From: Lepas anatifera
Taxonomy: Eukaryota; Arthropoda; Thecostraca; Lepadidae
Length of the DNA: 64,000 nt
Assembly (NCBI GenBank): GCA_034440635.1
Contig: JAOTON010000972.1
Span: 1 to 64,000 of the forward strand
Reading direction: 5' to 3'
Notes under the pieces: generated by a model
Told to the model about the DNA's origin: nothing
The model's database searches: none
Seen by the model: only the letters and a program-made list of their open reading frames with translations
Shown: positions 55,798-64,000 of the stretch, in pieces
Layout: every line of letters starts with the position of its first letter
How positions within the stretch are numbered: the stretch's first letter is position 1
Translations under genes and position numbers: made by a program

Positions 55798-58700
55798 GTC
55801 CGCTGAGAGATCATGACATGATCCATGATAGAGTTAGAATCTGGTGGCAACGGCGGTCCACACCCTGGCAGAAGTATGCCCTTTGCGGGAATTTGGGGCA
55901 CTCTCTCCTCTCCCATCAGCTTGGACCCTTGGAGGGTGTAAGAACACCTGATCTGGGGCAATGGGCAGTGCCCTGTAATAGAGATAGCTGCAATTTTTGC
56001 TACGGAGCGCCGCAATTCGCACCTTCATGTCCACAGCATCCAGTCAGAAGCTCAACTGATGATAAAAGGAACGTATGTACACTGGGTGCGTCTGCCTGTT
56101 GTGAGACTCTATTGCCTGATGTCATTTGAAGTGACCTTTGCAAACAAAGAAGGGTTAATTTGCGTACCCCGTGTCTCAACCCATTGTGAGGTCAGACAAA
56201 GGCCAGTGCAAATACTAGCTGCGATGCTATGAATGGTCACTGGGCATGCTTGTGTACAAATCCATCTATGAAAAGCCTGGTTTTTCCATTCTGTAATCAA
56301 ATGCATTGCGCCCCCGCCGTGCCCTGGCCCCCTCCCTCCGCACCTCCATGCATGCATGTACCATCAACGGCCGCGGCGCCCGGCCGGCAGCGCGCACATG
56401 CCCTTGTATAATATGTCGCTGCCGCCACTGCAGCAGCGTGACGCAGCTGAAACTTACAGGGCAGGCAGAAATACATATTCCCATAGATTAGAAGTACTCC
56501 CATGGTTGGGAAAGTCACGCAATTTTTGGTATGCTTATCGACAATAGGCAGTATCTCAAAATGTATGTGAAATGTACGTATATGGTGCATGTTTTGGCCT
56601 CCAAATTTCATTCTGTCGATAGTTAGGGAAAACTTTTTGCAAATATGAATTTGTTCATGCCTTAAGCTTTTTAATGATCCCTTGTTTTTTCCATATTGTA
56701 TGTTTTCTTAGCATAAATAAGGCACCGAAAAGCAACATCGTTCTTGGCCTTTTTCGCGACGTGTTGCGAGCGATTCAAAAACTGCAGTTCAATGCGGTGC
56801 CACGTTGAATGAAAAGGTCTATATTTTTTGCACTTTCTGAAGCTCTCATGATTTTAGTGCTAGTTGCAAACATCAATATTAGTTTTAAGAAATAGTCGGA
56901 AAATATAATAATGTCCTCATTTTGACTTCCCTTAGACAACTGTGCCGCGGTTCGGTGCTCTTAGTGGTCAGCCGGAATACCTCTTCGCAAACTAAAGCTT
57001 GTGAAGGATATGAGAACACTTTGTCTGCAATCAATTATATTTCCTCTGTTAAAATTAAGCAGCTCGCAAACTGACTACACAGCTTGTCCCATCCATTGCG
57101 TGGAAAAGAACGCCTGCACTGTCAGTCCCTCAGAACCAATCGTATGCTCCTTGCAGCTAGTCTGAATCCGCTGCATAAAGACTCAAGACTCAAATATATT
57201 CGATTGTGGTCCACAGCAGCCACGGGGATTTTCACACAATCACGTCAGGAAGATAAAACAGTAAAGGTGGACTAAAAGGAATAAAAGAATCAAAGATAAG
57301 AGACTCACTCTGGCACACACAAACATAACACGTAAAAGCATAACACGATGACTAGATATCTAAGTTACATCCGGCACCAGTGATAAAAGAGATTTCAAGT
57401 TGGCATTAAAATTAGAGGTGCCAGGACGACGGTTCAAACTGTCTGAAGACTCCTTCCATGACAGCTGTCAGCCCCCTGCGGCCATCTGAAGCCCGCTGCA
57501 GAATAATTTTTAGGTAGGACTGTAATTTTTGACTCCAGTTTGTCTTAGCCCGCACAAAATAGTAAAGATCTCAGACTCCGCTAATGTCACACGTCTCATG
57601 TCTATGTATAATTTAACTGCCTCCATCGGTCAGTTAAATCATCTGTAAATCTACGGAGACCGGCCGCGTTTCGGCCACTTAAAAGAAATTTGGGAACATT
57701 TTCGCTAAAAGTGTTTTTTTATTATTATTTTAGCTGAATGTCTCCTACCTGAATGCTTCCTTTAGCCTCATAATGACACTTCTTTATCCTCGAAAGTTTC
57801 GTTTAATTCATTATTTAAGGAGAATTACCTGCCTATCAGAGGCATATTCCCAATAAATGTGGTTGGAACTGCTACGTGGGGAAAATGGCATATGTCATTA
57901 TAAAGAAAATCCTTCCATTTGTCTTGCCCTGGAGCTGCTTCTTCCGAATTCTAGTGAGAAAATTGTTTACTCTTGGTAGATGGGAAGTCTAGAATTGAAG
58001 TTACATAACTTGTTTTTCGTGAGCAGAAAATTAACAAAGACCGTCAGAAAAGTATACGGGAAATGGCAAACGTCCCTATTTTCCATGCTCTGAAGCCGTC
58101 TTTGGCAAAATGCAATGGGATGATAGCTAATTTGTATCAGTATTTTGGAAGTCTAGAATCCAGACGTTTGAATACCAAACGTTTGAGGTATCCGAGGCAT
58201 TGAACAAATTCAGGTCATCAGCCGAAATATATGAAAAAAATGAAAATCAACTCCCGAATTTTCGGTGTTCTTAAGCTGCTACCGTGAAACTCAAATAAGA
58301 GAAAAGGGATAATGTGGTGAAATGTAGGATATGAACCCCGAAATTCCATAAAAGCATGCTTTGAAACAGAAGAAAGGTTTACACCTATTTCATACGATGC
58401 TGCCACACACGCAAGGGTCTGCGGATTTCTAATATTTTACTTTTGGTGAGTGGTAGAGGATTTTTTAAAAGAACCACCAAAATCTATGCACACATTTTTT
58501 AATGGCTAAAGGAGCTACTTTGGCTGGGTGATTTTATTATTGAAGTGTTTCGTAAGGATCATGGCTAAAACTGCGCCATCGAAAGCCGTGAGTTCAGCCC
58601 AGTGAACTTCACCAATGTTCCATTTTCAGACCCATGAAAAATCACACATTTCTCAAATACTTTTGGAAAGTGAGGAAGATCGTGACTAAGGCACACGCCA

Positions 58701-59609
58701 ATTGGGCTCATGTATTGCCATTTAGAACCGAAACTTTGATAATTGGTTCCTAATTACGAGTTGGCTTAATGTTCCAATTCCGGAAACACAAAACCGAAAA
58801 ACTTGTCATTTTCGAAAGTTATTTTGCCAACTTTAAAAAGCTTAACTTGAAAAACATTTGATATTAAAAACAGGTACCCTTCCTTTTCTTGCTGATGAAC
58901 ACATGGACACTAGAAATTCACATTCCACTTAGAAAATATGGAACTAAATAGCCGTGTTTCATTTCTGGAATGTTCGCGGGTGAACGATGAAGTTAGCCAA
59001 ACGAAATGCGTCCGTCAGAATGAACAGAACAGCATCAATATTATTGCCCTTCATCGTCACCTCTTCTTAATGTTGCTCATTCCATGAACTATTATGTTTG
59101 AGATTATTCTCCTTCAGACTCTGAGATGTGTACTACTCACCTCCGTGTTGCGTAGGCGCTTTCATTTTTGCCGGTTTCACGTCTATGTGATGTCTCGTTC
59201 CCACTGGCCAGTCTGAAACAAAAGACGAACCAACATGTTATGAAGTTCGCATGCCAGTGGAACCGTAGACAAAAACAGCAGTTGGAGTGTTCAGGCTACA
59301 CAAATGTCTGAGTACGAATATCGTGGAGCGCATCCACTGAATGACGTTTCTTTGATTTTTAACACGTGTCGGTCGGGAGGAGGGAGGGAGGGTACCCACC
59401 GAAGGATTTTCACGGAGAGAAAACGGTGGCGCGAAGCGCCAGCGCCGCCAATTTTGACTCCCTTTCCCTGGTCATTTTTGTAGCTCATAACACAATTTTA
59501 GGCCCAGATCATCTTAGATTCCGTTCCATCTTCAGGTCAAGTGACGTAACAGCCAAATATATATATTGTTGGCGCCGCGGCAAAATTTCTGAGTCTACTT
59601 TACCGGAGC
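55798..59609. other. No gene recognised
   Basis: Mostly AT-rich anonymous DNA. Open frames of up to 135 codons at 55600-56600 overlap on both strands and have no recognised domain. Confidence 0.5.
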
Positions 59610-60406
59610 TTAAAGGGAGATACGCGAAAAAATTTTTATTGGCTATATCAAAAGGTTAAAAAAGTTGTTTCAGAAGTCCTATTCTCATTTTTGCGAATTC
59701 GGCCCGCAAATGCCTTAAAATTGCTCTCAAAGTCAACATTTCTGGACGACTTTACCGGTACACCTCATATCGATGTTTATGACGTCCACATGGCTAAGGC
59801 TATCAATTTCTCTAAGAATTAGGCCATATCTATCCTAAACAGTGATGTAGAACTTTGGGCTACTCCAGAAAAAATTACTTTAGAAAAACAACGTTCCAAA
59901 ACTCTTTTGAAACAGATATATAGGGCTTAAAAGAAATCACAATTAACCAATCAGAAGCCTAGGAATTCTCAAACCGGGGTCACGTGACCTATCTGACGCA
60001 AAAGTTTTGTCATCCTGGGGCGGAAGCAGAAAATGGCTCAAGACCCGAGGTACGAAACCGCTGAAGACTTGAGTAATTATTTTTTCCGTTTTTAGGGCAA
60101 ACTTATTCATTTTGGAGTTTTTGAAAGCTTTTTTAAAATTAATTCAAATACAAATACAGGAGGGCAAACATTTGTATTATAAAAAACTTTATTTTTCAAC
60201 TTTAAATAGTTTTCGAAAAGTAAGTGATGGGTATGCGCATGGGCAAGTGATGGGCATTTTATCTAAACTGTTAACCTATTTCGATAATAAGTGAGTGGCC
60301 TCCCAAAATTTTGCCGAAGATACAAAAATAATTGATAGTTTCGTTATCAGGATTTTTCAAATAGCAAGAAACCACAATAATAATTTTTTCGCGTATCTCC
60401 CTTTAA
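59610..60406. mobile_element. TTAA MITE family C
   Basis: TTAA then AGGGAGATACGCGAAAAAAT at the left and attttttcgcgtatctccct then TTAA at the right. About 790 bp, no transposase. The terminal AGGG next to TTAA is shared with family A. Confidence 0.85.
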
Positions 60407-63400
60407 TTTGTCAGTGTGGGGTCTCTACTGTACTAGGGGCAGCTGATACTGGAGGAGTTCGATTGCTAATTTGAGACGTGTTTTCTCCCTTCTCCAGATC
60501 CTTCCTTCGCCCATGGCTGCTTATGGCCAATGACCTCAGGCCACACGACCTGGATTTGGTTAAAAATTCCTTAGAGAGGGTCGGTCTTCTGTATTGAGCG
60601 GGTTGCTATGTTTCCCGATAGATGGCAGCGACACTGAGGTCACTGATCACGTGACTTTACCTGGTTTGGCGTGATATGGCGAAATGTTGTGAAATTTGAG
60701 ATCTGTAGCGTTTATTCGGAAATGTACGTATATAGATCGCATCGGTACAAACTACTGCGTTACATTTGAAGGTCTGAGTGGCATGAAGATCATTATATGT
60801 TGCGTTTTGTTGGGCTGACGTGTGATTTAAATTTGGCGTTGCACTAAATTTGGCGAGCCGGTGGGCCGGGCCGACCCGGCACAGTCTCGGGGGCGCGGGT
60901 CATTCTGGTGCCGATTGATTGGTGGAATGTTACGCTGTTGGACTTGTTGGACTATCAACCCTGGTGAGTTGGAGCATCTGAGTTGTGACTTATTACAGTA
61001 TTTGCAGGTTCCTCCATTCTCATGTGTCTATGAATATTACTTTTGGGCCGATTTAATGTTAGAGTTGTTTTGGTTTGCTACGTAAATTCATACACTTTTC
61101 TGAAGGCCTTCTCGTAATATTAGTACATTATGCATCATAGGTCGAGGCCGAAGCGTCGTGCCGCTCCTGGGGGTGGGCGCTGGTAGCGCTGCCACGGACT
61201 GTCGGATCTACCCTATCGAAGTCGCCAGCCGCAGGGCGCAAAGTGTTGGTTGGACATCTATATTCTTTCTTTTGGCGTTTGTAGCCCCAATCTATTGTAA
61301 TTTCGGATCCGTCTGTTTTGTGATGTCAGTTGTGCTGGGCTTCTGGCGTTTTAGTGACTGGCATGGTTTTTGGTGCTGGCAGTCTATTGCTTCTGGATAA
61401 GCTGGATTGGTAATGCTAATGTGGCGGGAGTGTTTTTGGTAAAACGATTTCTTGTCCGTCAATGCTCTGCTACCTTGTCTGACGCACTTGCTCTGTGTTG
61501 TGTAACGACACCCGGTGTTATCACCCAACGTGCCCGTTCAACTGTTTCGGGGGCTACATATATATATATATATATAGGTGCAGCAGTACGAACAGACTAA
61601 ATCGATCAATCTGAGATTCATATCACAGGATAAGGTCACCAAGTATAATACTTGAGGCAACGTGATTTTGTATTTAAGGACTGACGTCAGTAGGGACCAT
61701 GACTTCTTCATTGGCATTGCGGGAGAAATTAACTTTAGGTCGATAATTTCACAGAAAATAGCAATGGAGCGCTCTTATTTTGCCTCATTTTGTTTTACTT
61801 GTCACGGCAGTTCGATTTATATGCATTCTAAGTCACGCTGACCTTTGCCTGACCCTCGGCCAAGTCAACCCTAGGATTAGACCTGGAAAGATCAGATTCT
61901 ACATAATTTAATCGGGCTTGAAATAATTTCAGCGGTGATTATAATCTTTCTATTGCTCAGTTATAGCACAAAACAATTATACGTTTTCATTGTATCCCTA
62001 ATAGAACATTCTTAGGGACCACTAAAGTGACCTCTTATAGCAGATGCCAAGAAGGGCTGTCCGGCGCCACTTTCTGTTTTACGCTACCTAGCGTGGCTTC
62101 GGATATCGTAGTGGGACTGGTACTCACCCCTCTCGTAACGGCAGATGTGACATAGTTATGTATGTGTAACCCCGTAACGTAAGCACCCGGTAGCGGCGTG
62201 TGCTAAGGAACTCAGAGATTCGTTACAACCTGATATCAACTTCATGAAGGGCTACAACTCATGGACCTTGTCGCCTAATGAGGAGCTCGTCAACTGAGTG
62301 TATGTGTTGAAAATAGTCGACTAAGGACGAAGAGTGAACACTGAGTATCGCTCTTTGTCAATTTTCGTTAAAACTTTAGCGTGCCGAGTTAGAAAAGTAT
62401 GGTAGGCAAAGGGACAGTTTTGGGGTTCAACTTAATTAGAAACCGCAATGGCATCAGGTCAACTTTGCCGATGAAAGTGCCTACCAATCAGCGGCATCGA
62501 TATCTAGATAAGGAAGCCGACGGTTTCCATGCCCTCCTGCGCGGGGCGTGACGATAATGTGGTATTGTTCTATCGGAGACTGCATCCACCTGGTTAGCCT
62601 CAAGGCATGGGCGATTTCACTTCACACTGGCAGAAAACACATCCCGTTGTTTGGGTTCAATTTAGACAGAGTCCAGGATCAGCTATGTGAACATCTTAAA
62701 CATTTTACACGGACTCTTCTAGTCATTTTCTTAACCCGCACTTATATAGAGTCGCATTGGCCTTCACGAAAGCTAAATTGGTATTATCTTGTTTTTATTT
62801 ATTTTTACGTATATGTGTACTCTGTCTTTCCATGCCCAGTACACTGTATTTGCACAGAGTGCACCTCGCACAGGCCGCCGGCGACCGACGGAGGCTGGGA
62901 GTGGAGGGCGGTTTCAGCGCCGTGACGCAATCACAACCAGCCACACGCATCCCACCACACCATTTCCCCTTCAAACGCTCACGCAAGTGCTGCGCTGCGG
63001 CGGCCCGGGACCACGCCTTGTATGTTCGTTCATGAGAGCTGTATGCACAAACCTACCCATGCAGCCAGGTACTTCACACAGATTGGAAAGAGTCTATGTC
63101 GATGAGGTCCTGAGCTGGCTCGTAACAGTACCGTGGGTTAAGTGCTTTCGGAGAGCGATTCAAGGCATTCAGCATGCATGTTAAAATATGAATTTGAGCA
63201 CATACGTGGACATTTACTATAAGGCTCAGGGTGTCCTCATCATTCTCAAACCCATCACCTCATGGAAAGCAGGTTAATTAAACTCCGAAAAGTATCCCCT
63301 GCGGACTATCTTTAGCCAGTGCTCTTGATTTTTTCGGAGGCAGACTTTTGGGGTGAAATACCTACTTCATACAAGAAACCCTCACCTTACGCTTTCCAAC

Positions 63401-64000
63401 GAATCCACCTTCAACAAATGGTAAGAATCGTCCGTCTCTGGTCGCCTGAGCGCCAAGTAAACTACACAAAGCGTCCCTTTGAACATTGACAAAGAAGACT
63501 CATACACAAGGAGCCTCTGTCAAAACAGATGAGGTAATACGTGGGGTGAATGCCGTGGGCTCACGTGAACGCGTTCCGTGAAAGCGGCATGAGGGAAGTG
63601 CTCAATGGCTGTCTGACCTTTACAAACGGGGACCAGACACGTGCAGTGCGATCAATGGCCGCAGAAACCTTGAAACCTTCAAACCCTGTGCTCCGGCATG
63701 CTTCTTTATGGTTTCGTTCTGATCTGAGGGAGATAGCTGCCATTCTGCCAGTGTGCTTCCCGGCGAAGGATGACGGAGTCGAGCTGGCGATGAACAGCTT
63801 CAAGGGCAGCTTGAGCACGAACAGGCAGATTTCAGGGCATTATAGCAGCGCCCTTCGGGCTGAACGATCCTGTTCGTTCAACCTTCGTGAAACAGTTACT
63901 GGCCATTCTGCCGCTCCTCTTTAAATGTGGGTGGGCCAAAGACAGCGTTTTATTACATGTGTTTTAGTGTAGTGAGGAGATCCGTATCGTGGAAACGAGC
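60407..64000. other. No gene recognised
   Basis: Contains a (TA)n tract at 61557-61576. Open frames at 60861-61085, 61158-61400, 62548-63184 and 63550-63924 have no domain I recognise and no clear splice support. They could include exons of a gene running off the window, but I cannot show it. Confidence 0.4.

Overview
This is a eukaryotic window with introns and no operons. It is almost certainly from an arthropod and probably from a crustacean, though the species cannot be told. The reasons are a spliced gene for a type-2 chitin-binding (peritrophin-A) cuticle-type protein, a long array of TTAGG (the arthropod telomere unit), and DNA crowded with TTAA-flanked MITEs, fold-back elements and non-LTR retrotransposon relics.

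Two protein genes can be read with confidence. (1) A complete classical Ras GTPase gene on the + strand has six coding exons between 23009 and 33250. The exons sum to 570 nt (189 codons plus stop), exactly the HRAS/NRAS length, with all G boxes intact and a C-terminal CAAX motif. (2) A CPAP1-like chitin-binding protein gene on the - strand (41502 to 37467) has a signal-peptide exon and one ChtBD2 domain split by an intron, followed by about 1,040 residues of Ser/Thr/Pro/Arg-rich sequence. Its first exon was not found. The Ras gene is interrupted by transposons and minisatellites.

Layout. 1-1640: degenerate tandem repeats and a small MITE. 1651-10496: an 8.85-kb fold-back element with 9-bp target duplications, whose arms are tandem 152-bp units. 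10.5-12.5 kb: a TTAA MITE and anonymous DNA. 12.6-17.3 kb: a large palindrome that contains a hairpin element carrying (TTAGG)n. 17.45-19.5 kb: a pair of inverted 20-bp palindromes bracketing another TTAA MITE. 20.9-22.35 kb: a three-level nest of transposons. 22.4-33.25 kb: Ras. 33.4-36.5 kb: three minisatellites. 37.3-42.5 kb: the chitin-binding gene with minisatellite-filled introns. 44.6-49.3 kb: decayed non-LTR retrotransposons on both strands. 49.37-52.0 kb: a second fold-back element. 53-55.8 kb: MITE, SINE-like head and GGCGCC minisatellites. 55.8-64 kb: mostly anonymous, with one TTAA MITE.

The most remarkable observation is in Ras intron 3. The last 43 bp of exon 3 (codons for the G3/switch II segment DTAGQEEY) plus the 5' splice site have been amplified into 43 tandem copies. 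At the other end of the same intron the 3' splice site of exon 4 is also duplicated. Both duplications could supply in-frame extra coding segments at the switch II boundary. Whether they are ever used needs RNA data.
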